A stretch of DNA of 55,134 nucleotides from Canicola haemoglobinophilus (GTDB taxonomy: Bacteria; Pseudomonadota; Gammaproteobacteria; Enterobacterales; Pasteurellaceae). Both the position numbers and the translations under genes were made by a program. This document shows, piece by piece, positions 9,249 through 15,688 of this stretch (positions are counted from its first letter, which is position 1; each line of letters opens with the position of its first letter). The notes beneath the pieces were generated by a model that did no database searches, had not been told where the DNA came from, and saw only the letters and a program-made list of their open reading frames with translations. The stretch is from the NCBI RefSeq assembly GCF_002015075.1, contig NZ_MUXZ01000009.1, positions 1 to 55,134 on the forward strand. The letters run 5' to 3'.

Positions 9249-9560
9249 CTAATACAACATTTCCGAATAAAGTTCTTTTGATTCGTAACCAATATCACGA
9301 CGGATTTGATTATTGGCTTTAGCGATTTCTAATGCCTCTTTTCTGCTTACAAAACGCATTTTATTTGTCAAAAATCCTTGTTCCTTTTGCCGCCATTCAT
9401 CATACGAAAACTGCTCTAAAATAGAGTGAGTAAAAGTGTCCATATGCCGAACCGATGGGATATCAATTTCAATGCTAGGATCGCAAATGTTAAAAAATCT
9501 CACCGCAGCACATACAATCAATTCTGGTACTTGCTCACCTTTAGTGATTAAAGTTGTCAT
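9249..9560 (-). CDS. Phage protein of unknown function
   Basis: 103 residues, acidic, no signal peptide or membrane segment. A good ribosome site (GGAGAAAG) precedes the ATG at 9560. It belongs to the leftward early operon that ends in int. The segment LEIAKANNQIRRDIGYE looks helical. I do not recognise a family. Confidence 0.65.
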   Translation of the reverse strand: MTTLITKGEQVPELIVCAAVRFFNICDPSIEIDIPSVRHMDTFTHSILEQFSYDEWRQKEQGFLTNKMRFVSRKEALEIAKANNQIRRDIGYESKELYSEMLY

Positions 9561-9609
9561 TATTCTTTCTCCAATAAAAAGCCCTCAAAATTGAGGGCGT
9601 TGTGTGGTT

Positions 9610-9852
9610 TTATTCAGTTTCAGGTGGTTGTGGGAGTGGTTGCCAATGAGTAATGGCATAGCATTTACCCTCTGGGCTATGAAAATTTTTATCAGCTCCT
9701 AAATAAGCCGCAAATATAAAAGGATTGTTATCCTTTTTGCTTTCTCTACCAAAAACTAAGACTACTTTAGAACGAGTAATTAGTTCAAAATTTGTAAATA
9801 CTTCTGGAAGCCGCTCATCAACACTAATCCAGCCGTTGTTTTGTTTAGTCAT
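9610..9852 (-). CDS. DUF551-type phage protein
   Basis: 80 residues reading WISVDERLPE near the start and THWQPLPQPPE at the end, the two signatures of DUF551 proteins common in phage early operons of enterobacteria and Pasteurellaceae. Role unknown. I place the start at 9852 because AAGAGGAGCA sits at the right distance there; an upstream in-frame ATG at 9882 lies inside the preceding gene. The start overlaps the stop of the upstream 50-codon gene as ATGA. Confidence 0.8.
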   Translation of the reverse strand: MTKQNNGWISVDERLPEVFTNFELITRSKVVLVFGRESKKDNNPFIFAAYLGADKNFHSPEGKCYAITHWQPLPQPPETE

Positions 9853-10001
9853 CGTCTTGCTCCTCTTATTGCATCTAGCCATTCTTCTGCGTCTTCGCGA
9901 GTGGCGAAATAACCACCACTACCCAATGTGAGCTGGGAGACGTTTTTATGTTTCTCGCAGTAATTTAATTTTATAGGAGTAAAAACACATATATACCACA
10001 T
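9849..10001 (-). CDS. Small phage protein (50 residues)
   Basis: Short gene below usual ORF cut-offs. It starts at an ATG at 10001 behind AAGAGG, encodes an aromatic and basic peptide ending YFATREDAEEWLDAIRGARR, and its TGA overlaps the ATG of the next gene by 4 bases. The tight coupling and the sensible C-terminal helix make it a likely real gene. Function unknown. Confidence 0.6.
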   Translation of the reverse strand: MWYICVFTPIKLNYCEKHKNVSQLTLGSGGYFATREDAEEWLDAIRGARR

Positions 10002-10013
10002 CCCCTCTTGCTG

Positions 10014-10298
10014 TTATTTTAGTGGACAAGGCAAATCCAACTGTACTCTTGGATTTGGTTCTTGCCACATACTTACTATGTCTTCATCATGCTCAAGCGA
10101 TTGATTTACTTTTCCGTTTAATCTCCAGCTTTGGCGGTTCGCTCTTATGCGACCAAGAAAAGATTTTAAGAAATAACCGCTTAAAGGGCTTTCTGTATGA
10201 AATTCATCAGGAATTTGATATTTTACAAAGGCTTTACACCCGTTTCTTAATCTAACAGGCTCACCAGCTAGGGCTTTTTCTAGGTCAAAGGGTTTCAT
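10014..10298 (-). CDS. Phage early protein of unknown function
   Basis: 94 residues beginning MKPFDLEKALAGEPVRLRNG, an opening seen in many small phage proteins that carry a short beta-rich domain (here continuing CKAFVKYQIPDEF and SWRLNGKVN). No catalytic motif is visible. It overlaps the upstream gene by 14 bases, so it is part of the leftward operon. Confidence 0.7.
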   Translation of the reverse strand: MKPFDLEKALAGEPVRLRNGCKAFVKYQIPDEFHTESPLSGYFLKSFLGRIRANRQSWRLNGKVNQSLEHDEDIVSMWQEPNPRVQLDLPCPLK

Positions 10299-10830
10299 TT
10301 TGCTCCTCCACTAACTCCAACATTTCCCATGGGAAAGCTCTTTGATCTAATACTGTTCCGCTATATGTTACAATTGCATTCTCTATATCAAGATTGACTA
10401 CTGCTTGTCCTTTTGTGCTAAAATATTCGCCTTGATTTTGTGCGATTACGCCATAAACTGCGCCGCGCCATGTGTCTATTTTTACTCTTGAGCCTGTTGG
10501 GAAAGGTAATGTATATCCGTTTTCGGCGACCCATTGTTGGAACATTTCTCTTTCTTTTTTGTTGATAGCAAAAGAAAGGCTTTTTTCTTCAAATTCTTTT
10601 GCTTCTGCATAACTCCAGCCATAGCATTTTATTAAATCTTCTGCCATAAGCTCATCGCTTCCCTTCCAATCGCTTAATAGAGCTTCATATAAGCCTGTTT
10701 CTTCGGCGGGTATACCTTCGCAGTCGTCGGGATATTCTTTTTCAATCCATACTTTAATAAATTTTTCAAATGCTTCGTCTGTTAATTCTGGGCGTGGGAC
10801 TTCTGGAACCCATTTATTATTTAATATCAT
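10285..10830 (-). CDS. Phage early protein of unknown function
   Basis: 181 residues, strongly acidic in the first half (ELTDEAFEKFIKVWIEKEYPDDCEG) and with a likely small beta domain at the C-terminus (GSRVKIDTWRGAVYGVIAQ, typical of an SH3-like barrel). No family recognised with confidence. The start at 10830 follows GAGGAAATTAAG. The upstream 10841-11067 gene ends 11 bases before it. Confidence 0.65.
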   Translation of the reverse strand: MILNNKWVPEVPRPELTDEAFEKFIKVWIEKEYPDDCEGIPAEETGLYEALLSDWKGSDELMAEDLIKCYGWSYAEAKEFEEKSLSFAINKKEREMFQQWVAENGYTLPFPTGSRVKIDTWRGAVYGVIAQNQGEYFSTKGQAVVNLDIENAIVTYSGTVLDQRAFPWEMLELVEEQNETL

Positions 10831-10840
10831 CTTAATTTCC

Positions 10841-11067
10841 TCACTTCTGCTGAAATAAATTTACACTTATTGTTGCAAGCTGTAGTTGCTCGTTTGCAAT
10901 TTTTAGCTGGCTCTGCAAAAAACGGATTTGCTTTGCTGTTGATTATTTTCTGTCATAAACTCAGTTATCTGATCATTGTATGCCGTGAGCTGTTGGCATT
11001 GCCGTTTACAGATAGCCTTGTATTGTCTGAGTTTGCGGATAAGGGCAAAGGGGTTTTTGAGTTTCAT
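10841..11067 (-). pseudogene. Small coiled-coil gene with a frameshift at a T6 tract
   Basis: The ATG at 11067 overlaps the stop of the sliding-clamp-like gene as ATGA. It opens a basic, helical reading frame (MKLKNPFALIRKLRQYKAIC...) that stops at 10903. If one T is added to the run of six T at about 10918-10923, the frame continues into FLQSQLKIANEQLQLATISV and ends at a TGA at 10841, just before the next gene. The joined product would be about 74 residues and a continuous coiled coil. A single-base loss in the homopolymer, a sequencing error, or slippage are all possible. Confidence 0.55.
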
Positions 11068-11705
11068 TTTTGCGCCTTTAAATCAAAATATTGAAATTCA
11101 GTATCAGGGTTCATGCCTGCTAAAACAAGATGCACCATGTTTTCATTGATATTTAAAATCGCTGTATTGTCTCTTAGCTTGAATTCAATAGACGGCGTAT
11201 CATCTTTGCTTTGTATCAAAGGTTTAAGTGCGGTAGCAATTTTCGAGGCAATTGCAAGGTTTTGAGCACTATAAGTTTGAGTAAAAATAGGCTCCCAAGA
11301 TTTTTTCGTTTCATTTTGATAAACAAAGTTCAAATTTGGGAAAGGCAAATCTTGAATATTTGCTGATACAATGTTGCTATTTAACCTTGCGGTCAAGGTT
11401 CGTGATTGCGTGCTAAATGAAATATAAAGTTGGCGATCTTCTTCCTTTTTACCTGTTTTTATTGCACTAACTTGTTGCGCAAAGTCGATTGGCATAAGGA
11501 AACCTTTACAATCGCTGTCGCTGTATGCTTTAAAAATATTCGGCTGTGTTATAAAAGCTATATGTCCGTTTGTTGACTGTAAACAACCGTTTATCAGGTT
11601 AAAATAAACGCCATTGAGTTGTTCTCTTACATCTTTTTTAGCTGCGGCTAATACTGCAGCTTTTAAATAGAGCACATCCAACTTAAATTCGATTAAGTTT
11701 GTCAT
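11064..11705 (-). CDS. Phage sliding-clamp-like protein (DnaN-like)
   Basis: 213 residues. The segments LYLKAAVLAAAKKDVREQLNGVYFNL and LQSTNGHIAFIT resemble the repeated clamp folds of DNA polymerase III beta proteins (compare YLNGV...STDGHR), and a two-repeat layout would fit the length. It may replace or compete with the host clamp during phage replication. The call is by eye on motif shape; the clamp's usual three-domain length is not reached, so a diverged single-purpose homologue is also possible. Confidence 0.55.
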   Translation of the reverse strand: MTNLIEFKLDVLYLKAAVLAAAKKDVREQLNGVYFNLINGCLQSTNGHIAFITQPNIFKAYSDSDCKGFLMPIDFAQQVSAIKTGKKEEDRQLYISFSTQSRTLTARLNSNIVSANIQDLPFPNLNFVYQNETKKSWEPIFTQTYSAQNLAIASKIATALKPLIQSKDDTPSIEFKLRDNTAILNINENMVHLVLAGMNPDTEFQYFDLKAQK

Positions 11706-11757
11706 ATTTGTTTCTCCAATAAAAAAGCCACTATGAAGTGGCTTGTGTTTTGTGGGT

Positions 11758-12387
11758 TTAGAAGTCTATGCGGTTTAAGAGGTTAATGGCTCTTATCCAG
11801 TTTGTTCGGTTCGATTGTTTGAATGGTTCAATTAATCGTTTGATGGTTTGAACGGTGGCTTTGTGGTGGCGTTTATATTCGTGGTGGTGACTATAAACAA
11901 TGCCGCTGAATTTTGAGCCGATGGCGTTAAGTGGTTCGATCATATCGCCAAGCAGTAGGTTCATTTGCTCGTGGCTGCAATGTAGCCAGACGAGTTGTTC
12001 CAGTTCGTACTCGGTAAATTCAAAGGTGTAACGTTTTTCGGGCTCGGGTAAGGCGAGCTGTTTTGGCTGTGCGGTTTCACGATCTAAAATATCCAGCACC
12101 CATTTGCGAAACTCTTTGGCGACTTTGGTGTGGCTAAGCATTCCGATTAGGTGACAACCACGCAAGCTGAAAATTCTGACTTTTTGCATTCCCCCTGCGG
12201 TTTGCATATCCACAAGTGCGGTCATATTTGGGGTAAATTCGTCAATGTTACGTTCATAGATGCGTTTAACATCACTTGTTGGATTGCGATAACCTAATGC
12301 TTGCCCAATTTCGTTAGCTGTGAAATAAGTTTGGTTGTTTTGATTGATAACCGAAAGAGTAGTAGTTTGAAAAGTTAATGTAGTCAT
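11758..12387 (-). CDS. Bro-N family antirepressor-like protein
   Basis: 209 residues from the ATG at 12387, chosen because AGGAGCAG precedes it; an upstream TTG in frame at 12438 would add a hydrophobic stretch and overlap the leader RNA structure. Residues 1-100 are a Bro-N domain: TYFTANEIGQALGYRNPTSDVKRIYERN and RIFSLRGCHLIGMLSHTKVAKEFRKWVLDIL. The C-terminus is a His-rich helical region. Such proteins act as antirepressors that inactivate CI-type repressors. The structured leader and c4-like RNA upstream support a role in immunity. Confidence 0.85.
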   Translation of the reverse strand: MTTLTFQTTTLSVINQNNQTYFTANEIGQALGYRNPTSDVKRIYERNIDEFTPNMTALVDMQTAGGMQKVRIFSLRGCHLIGMLSHTKVAKEFRKWVLDILDRETAQPKQLALPEPEKRYTFEFTEYELEQLVWLHCSHEQMNLLLGDMIEPLNAIGSKFSGIVYSHHHEYKRHHKATVQTIKRLIEPFKQSNRTNWIRAINLLNRIDF

Positions 12388-12530
12388 TTTGACTGCTCCT
12401 AGTACAAGTTTTAAAAAACTCATCACTAGCCACTGCAATAACTGGTGATGAACTAATCAAGGTTTGCAGTGCCGTTGTACTAGGTAAACGGTGGATCTTT
12501 CGATCCCCTTAATCAGTTCATCATTGACTA
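12388..12530 (-). promoter_or_regulatory. Structured antirepressor leader that can hide the ribosome site
   Basis: On the minus strand, element A (CCTAGTACAA from 12484 and CACTGCAA from 12471) is complementary to element B (TTGCAGTG from 12438 and TTGTACTAGG from 12407). B ends in the AGGAG ribosome site of the antirepressor gene, so pairing A with B gives nested 10-bp and 8-bp helices that would block translation. Upstream are a perfect GGATC-GAAA-GATCC tetraloop hairpin (12492-12505) and GGGCAA-T-TTGCCC (12544-12556). See the c4-like RNA entry for the trans partner. Confidence 0.7.
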
Positions 12531-12596
12531 CTTTTGAAAGGGTGGGGCAAATTGCCCATACCTTTTGAAAGGTTTGACTTACTGATTTTCGGCTAT

Positions 12597-12681
12597 AAAA
12601 AAAGCCACCATTAAGGCGACCTATCATTCTAACCGCCTAGTACTAATTCAGGACTGCAAATCCCGACTTTCTGTTGAAAGT
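12597..12681 (-). ncRNA. c4-like antisense RNA of the antirepressor operon
   Basis: Transcribed leftward from the promoter at 12688-12716. It begins near a perfect hairpin ACTTTC-AACA-GAAAGT, then contains TTTGCAGT (12660-12653) and GTACTAGG (12643-12636), and ends in a GTCGCC/GGTGGC stem followed by T7 (12621-12597). The two 8-base segments are in the right order to pair with element A in the antirepressor leader. P1/P7 c4 RNA uses the same two-site antisense logic upstream of ant. Size about 85 bases. Assignment to the c4 family is by organisation, not by covariance search. Confidence 0.65.
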
Positions 12682-12687
12682 GGTAAT

Positions 12688-12716
12688 AGTCTAATCTGAA
12701 TAGGGGGCGGTGTCAA
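12688..12716 (-). promoter_or_regulatory. Strong leftward promoter for c4-like RNA and antirepressor
   Basis: TTGACA and TAGACT separated by 17 bases, reading leftward. The -35 is perfect. A second copy with the same layout and the same downstream hairpin lies at 13424-13452. Confidence 0.75.
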
Positions 12717-12741
12717 ATAAAAAAGCCTGCGTGGTGCAGGC

Positions 12742-12990
12742 TTATTTCTTACTCTTACATTCTTTAAAAAACGCTTTGGTAGATAATCCAGCTTGTCTTG
12801 CCATGGCTTGAATGAGGACTTTATCAAAGGGCGATATATGCTTATCTACCGTTACTAAAAATTTCCCTCTATCGTCCACTCTAATCCATTGCTCGTGTGC
12901 GGTAGCTGTTTTGGATTTGATTTCAAAACCTAACCGCTTCAATGCACTGGTTACTTCTTTATAGGTCAGTGGCGTAATTCGGGTAAACAT
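12742..12990 (-). CDS. hicA: HicA-family toxin
   Basis: 82 residues from the ATG at 12990, which overlaps the hicB stop as TAATG. HicA proteins are small dsRBD-fold mRNA interferases. Here PLTYKEVTSALKRLGFEIKSK leads to AHEQWIRVDD, with His in the catalytic position, then VTVDKHISPF and LIQAMARQAGLSTKAFF, the usual HicA end. It is located downstream of its antitoxin, within the phage early region. Confidence 0.85.
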   Translation of the reverse strand: MFTRITPLTYKEVTSALKRLGFEIKSKTATAHEQWIRVDDRGKFLVTVDKHISPFDKVLIQAMARQAGLSTKAFFKECKSKK

Positions 12991-13298
12991 TAAGCGTAAC
13001 AATCCTCTTCAAAAAATGATACGCCTTTTTTATTACCGTTTTTAGCAGATAAAAATTTAAACCAATAATATTTTACCCATAAGGAGAGTGGAGCAGGACG
13101 ATTAAGTAACTGGCTAGCATGTTGAGGTTCAGCATTAACTTCTGCAATAAAATCCTTGATTTGTCCGTCTAGTTTCTCAATTGCTTCATCCATTGTATCG
13201 CCCTGTGCTGCCAAAGAGAGATCGAGACATATGGCAATATAGAGATTGCCTTTTTTGTAAGCCATGCAGCGGATTAATTTTCTATATTTTTTCATCAT
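12990..13298 (-). CDS. hicB: HicB-family antitoxin
   Basis: 102 residues from the first of two adjacent ATGs (13298). The N-terminal half has the HicB ferredoxin-like fold pattern: YRKLIRCMAYKKGNLYIAICLDLSLAAQGDTMDEAIEKLDGQIKDFI. The C-terminus (LWVKYYWFKFLSAKNGNKKG) lacks the usual ribbon-helix-helix or HTH, so self-repression may be weak or indirect. It precedes hicA, with 1-base overlap, and is transcribed from the promoter at 13424-13452 through an intervening terminator. Confidence 0.8.
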   Translation of the reverse strand: MMKKYRKLIRCMAYKKGNLYIAICLDLSLAAQGDTMDEAIEKLDGQIKDFIAEVNAEPQHASQLLNRPAPLSLWVKYYWFKFLSAKNGNKKGVSFFEEDCYA

Positions 13299-13313
13299 CG
13301 TCACCTTTTTAGA

Positions 13314-13417
13314 CTAAAAAAGCCTGCTCAAGTTTACTTGGCAAGCTATTTCTTTAATCTAAATTGTTGCAAAGAACAAAATGATTACTGTCACTAATCG
13401 GACTTTCTGTTGAAAGT
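13314..13417 (-). ncRNA. Candidate small leader RNA upstream of hicBA
   Basis: From the promoter at 13424-13452 a transcript would begin with the same CCACTTTCAACAGAAAGTC hairpin found in the c4-like RNA, continue about 60 bases, and meet a terminator (stem GCTTGCCAAGT/ACTTGAGCAGGC then T6, 13346-13314) just before hicB. About 100 bases. Only the promoter and first hairpin match the c4-like copy; the antisense segments differ. Confidence 0.5.
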
Positions 13418-13423
13418 GGGTAT

Positions 13424-13452
13424 ATCCTAAATCAAAGGGCGGTGGGTGTCAA
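13424..13452 (-). promoter_or_regulatory. Second copy of the c4-type leftward promoter
   Basis: TTGACA and TAGGAT with 17 bases between them, followed downstream by the ACTTTC/GAAAGT hairpin. The GC-rich spacer CCACCGCCC is shared with the copy at 12688-12716. It drives the small RNA and, on read-through, hicBA. Confidence 0.65.
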
Positions 13453-13523
13453 ATAGTAAATATGATCTCCAAGTGTTAGAATTATGGTGTTCATTCATCA
13501 TTCTTTACAACAAGGAGATCATA

Positions 13524-14441
13524 ATGTCTTTTTCTAAAAAGCATCTCATTGATAATTTTGTACCATTTTTATGCTTTTCACTATTTTCATTTTCACTCCT
13601 GATTATATTATTAGATTTCACAATGTTTTATAAGGGGGTGAATAGTTTAGATTTATTTCTTTTTTCTGTTCGCCGAGAGCTTACATCTCCTATATTAGGA
13701 GTATGCTTTATTCTTGTCTTGTTCATAACATTAAACTTTATTGTTAATAAAGTATATGCATTTCTAAATCTTGATTCAAAAAGCAAAGAGAATATATTTA
13801 TCTCTTTATCTGAGATTTCAAAAGAAATTTCGCATACCCAAGAAAGAATTAATGCCATAGAAAATGGTGATATAAAAAATCTTGTTTTAAGTAAAGCTCA
13901 AGAGCTCATAAATGATGATTTAAAAAAACAGTTTGTGAACGATGTATCTCTTGAGAATTTTAGAGAAAATAAATTAAAAACTTTAAGTCGAGTTTATGAT
14001 GCTATTGAATTGCATAATAGAAAGTCATTAGTTAATTTGTTGTTAGGTATCTCATCTGGAATTATAGGCATTGGAATATTAGCTTTTTATCTCACTTTAT
14101 TTCCTACTAAGACATATATTAGTTTATTGGAATTTGCTAGTGAAGGATTACCTAAGTTTTCCATTGTATTGATTATTGAGTTTTTCTCTTTCTTTTTTCT
14201 GAGATTATATAAAAAAGGGCTTGAAGATGTTAAATATTTTCATAATGAAGCCACTAGTATAGAGCATCGATTTATTGCAATTGAGATTGCTCTTTTTTCT
14301 AAGGGAAAAGATACATCAATAGAAAATTGTATTAATAATCTAATCTCTTTTGAAAAAAACAAACCGGAATATAGAGAAAAAGAGCAAGAAAAATATTCAA
14401 TAGACTATTTAAGTAAAATGTTAGATATTTTAAAAAAATAG
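13524..14441 (+). CDS. AT-rich multi-pass membrane protein with coiled coil, probable lysogenic cargo
   Basis: 305 residues from the ATG at 13524, which has AAGGAG; the frame is open further upstream to 13446 but has no ribosome site there. Predicted layout: two membrane segments (about 12-36 and 54-80), a long charged helical region (about 90-190), two more membrane segments (about 197-220 and 240-258), and a charged C-terminus. Codon use is extremely AT-rich compared with its neighbours. It is monocistronic and opposite to the early operon, the pattern of a superinfection-exclusion or defence gene. No family recognised. Confidence 0.8.
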   Translation: MSFSKKHLIDNFVPFLCFSLFSFSLLIILLDFTMFYKGVNSLDLFLFSVRRELTSPILGVCFILVLFITLNFIVNKVYAFLNLDSKSKENIFISLSEISKEISHTQERINAIENGDIKNLVLSKAQELINDDLKKQFVNDVSLENFRENKLKTLSRVYDAIELHNRKSLVNLLLGISSGIIGIGILAFYLTLFPTKTYISLLEFASEGLPKFSIVLIIEFFSFFFLRLYKKGLEDVKYFHNEATSIEHRFIAIEIALFSKGKDTSIENCINNLISFEKNKPEYREKEQEKYSIDYLSKMLDILKK

Positions 14442-14448
14442 ATAAGTC

Positions 14449-14565
14449 TTATTTCTTTTTTAAAAAACAAAATATTGCAAATAATAGAATCATAAGCGAA
14501 CAGCCAAATAAAAAACCTAATACTGAGCTAATAAAAATAGCCCCTTCACTTGAAAGGATGTTCAT
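14449..14565 (-). CDS. Short hydrophobic peptide gene (38 residues)
   Basis: An ATG at 14565 with AAGGAAAG upstream opens a peptide with one membrane segment (AIFISSVLGFLFGCSLMILL) and a KKK end. It faces the end of the membrane-protein gene. It could be a phage small membrane protein or a type I toxin-like peptide; no antisense RNA is evident. Confidence 0.45.
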   Translation of the reverse strand: MNILSSEGAIFISSVLGFLFGCSLMILLFAIFCFLKKK

Positions 14566-14578
14566 TTTTCTTTCCTTA

Positions 14579-14604
14579 TAAAAAAGCCCACGTCTTAGGT
14601 GGGC
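14579..14604 (-). terminator. Leftward terminator
   Basis: GCCCAC and GTGGGC form a stem with a 7-base loop, followed on the minus strand by T6. It would end leftward early transcription from pL upstream of the small peptide gene and hicBA, so genes further left would depend on antitermination or on the two c4-type promoters. Confidence 0.7.
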
Positions 14605-14730
14605 AAACGGAGTTTTACTATGTCAATTCGGTGCGGTTTTTTTACGAGAACCGCAAAACTCGCCTTATTGTCTCTCACAACACTAAGGAATATAATTTAA
14701 TCTCTCACAACACAAAATAAGGATTAAATT

Positions 14731-14928
14731 ATGAATAAATTAATGTCAGAAAAGCTAGCTATCCAATTTGCTAACAAAATTATTGAAAATAGCCCAACAA
14801 CTATTTTTAACGATAGCAGCTTCAATCTTGAAGATAAGGCTAAACAGCTAAGCAATTTCATTTCTGCATTGGCTAAAAATTTTGAAAGCAACCTTTCTGA
14901 ATTTAACAATATACCTAAGCTTGATTAA
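14731..14928 (+). CDS. Small helical protein of unknown function
   Basis: 65 residues, with AAGGA before the ATG. Rich in Asn, Ser and Leu, predicted helical throughout, no membrane segment. The upstream 60 bases contain a direct repeat TCTCTCACAACAC (about 14670 and 14702). It is convergent with the next gene and overlaps its end by 14 bases. Confidence 0.5.
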   Translation: MNKLMSEKLAIQFANKIIENSPTTIFNDSSFNLEDKAKQLSNFISALAKNFESNLSEFNNIPKLD

Positions 14929-15106
14929 TTAGCTTGATTGCTTCAATCAAGTCTTTAGCAAGTTCACTTGAATATAAACAAGTTAAATTGATAGCATTTT
15001 TCAATACAGCCTCTTTGATTTGTTCTTTATCACATTCAGATAGGCTGTTTTTTACTACCACTAATTCCAAATTTTCAGGATTTCCTGATTGTTCATTATT
15101 TTTCAT
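14915..15106 (-). CDS. Small acidic protein of unknown function
   Basis: 63 residues with a good ribosome site (GAGGAAA) before the ATG at 15106. Predicted helices: SECDKEQIKEAVLKNAINL and ELAKDLIEAIKLI. Member of the leftward pL operon, downstream of the N-like gene. I do not recognise it. Confidence 0.55.
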   Translation of the reverse strand: MKNNEQSGNPENLELVVVKNSLSECDKEQIKEAVLKNAINLTCLYSSELAKDLIEAIKLINQA

Positions 15107-15138
15107 AGTTAGTTTCCTCTTTTTATGCCATTAAATCT

Positions 15139-15408
15139 TTATCTCGGCTCTTTAAAGCCTAATCTGCGTTTTTCTTTTGCTCGCACTGTTGGCGCTTTAT
15201 TTGTTTTCTTGTTGCAGTTGTAATTGGTAATATCAACTCGTTTGCGAGATTTGATAAATCCGCAAATAGTCGCTTGATTGCAAGCACTTTCAACTCGTCT
15301 TGGTGCTTTGGGGCTGACTTCTGCTTTCTGATTTGCTCTGCGTGCTTTGGTGGATTTGTTGTAATCCACGCCACGCAAGGTTTTTAATTTTCTGTTGCTC
15401 ATATTCAT
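15139..15408 (-). CDS. Small basic protein, candidate N-type antiterminator
   Basis: 89 residues from the ATG at 15408, which has AGGAG at 6 bases; two further in-frame ATGs flank it. About a quarter of the residues are Lys or Arg. KSTKARRANQKAEV resembles the arginine-rich boxB-binding helix of lambdoid N proteins (phage 21: KARRAELIAE), and RRVESACNQ recalls SRVESALNP of lambda N. It lies first after a leader with boxA and a boxB-like hairpin, downstream of pL, exactly the place of N. N proteins diverge fast, so this is a candidate and not a firm call. Confidence 0.5.
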   Translation of the reverse strand: MNMSNRKLKTLRGVDYNKSTKARRANQKAEVSPKAPRRVESACNQATICGFIKSRKRVDITNYNCNKKTNKAPTVRAKEKRRLGFKEPR

Positions 15409-15423
15409 CTTCATCTCCTATTA

Positions 15424-15505
15424 GCTATTACACAGCACATTTGTCTAACGTTCTCATCGAGAGCTAGCTTTCTCTTTGGTGTCCGTAAATGCACTGTGTA
15501 ATAGC
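15424..15505 (-). promoter_or_regulatory. 12-bp inverted repeat next to the N-like ribosome site
   Basis: GCTATTACACAG (read leftward from 15505) pairs perfectly with CTGTGTAATAGC (15435-15424), with a 58-base loop. The second arm ends 4 bases before the AGGAG of the N-like gene. RNase III-sensitive stems just upstream of N control N translation in lambda; a similar switch is plausible here. Confidence 0.55.
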
Positions 15506-15517
15506 AAATCGGTGGTT

Positions 15518-15590
15518 TTCTGCGGTGCTTTCCGCCGTAGGTAGGGGCTAACCATAACGCTGACCTACTTATTCAATCTGTTAAAGAGCA
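15518..15590 (-). promoter_or_regulatory. nut-like site: rRNA-type boxA plus boxB-like hairpin
   Basis: On the minus strand TGCTCTTTAACA (15590-15579) is identical to the boxA that binds NusB-NusE in bacterial rRNA leaders. About 45 bases further is a hairpin GCGG-AAAGCA-CCGC (15535-15522), the place and size of a lambda boxB. Together they look like a nutL site in the pL transcript, upstream of the candidate N gene. Confidence 0.55.
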
Positions 15591-15688
15591 ATTTTAACTT
15601 CCGCCTTTTTGTTAAAATAAGTGCGGTTGTTATTTTAGGTTTAGAACCTTTACTCAAGCCCTTGAGTTAAGGGCTTTGATAAAAATTC

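Noticed and set aside
10910..10930. Programmed -1 frameshift at the T6 tract
   Set aside because: The in-frame codons around the run do not form a good slippery heptamer and no downstream stimulator is evident; a simple indel is more likely.
10870..11094. 74-codon plus-strand frame
   Set aside because: It is the complement of the frameshifted coiled-coil gene and has no independent support.
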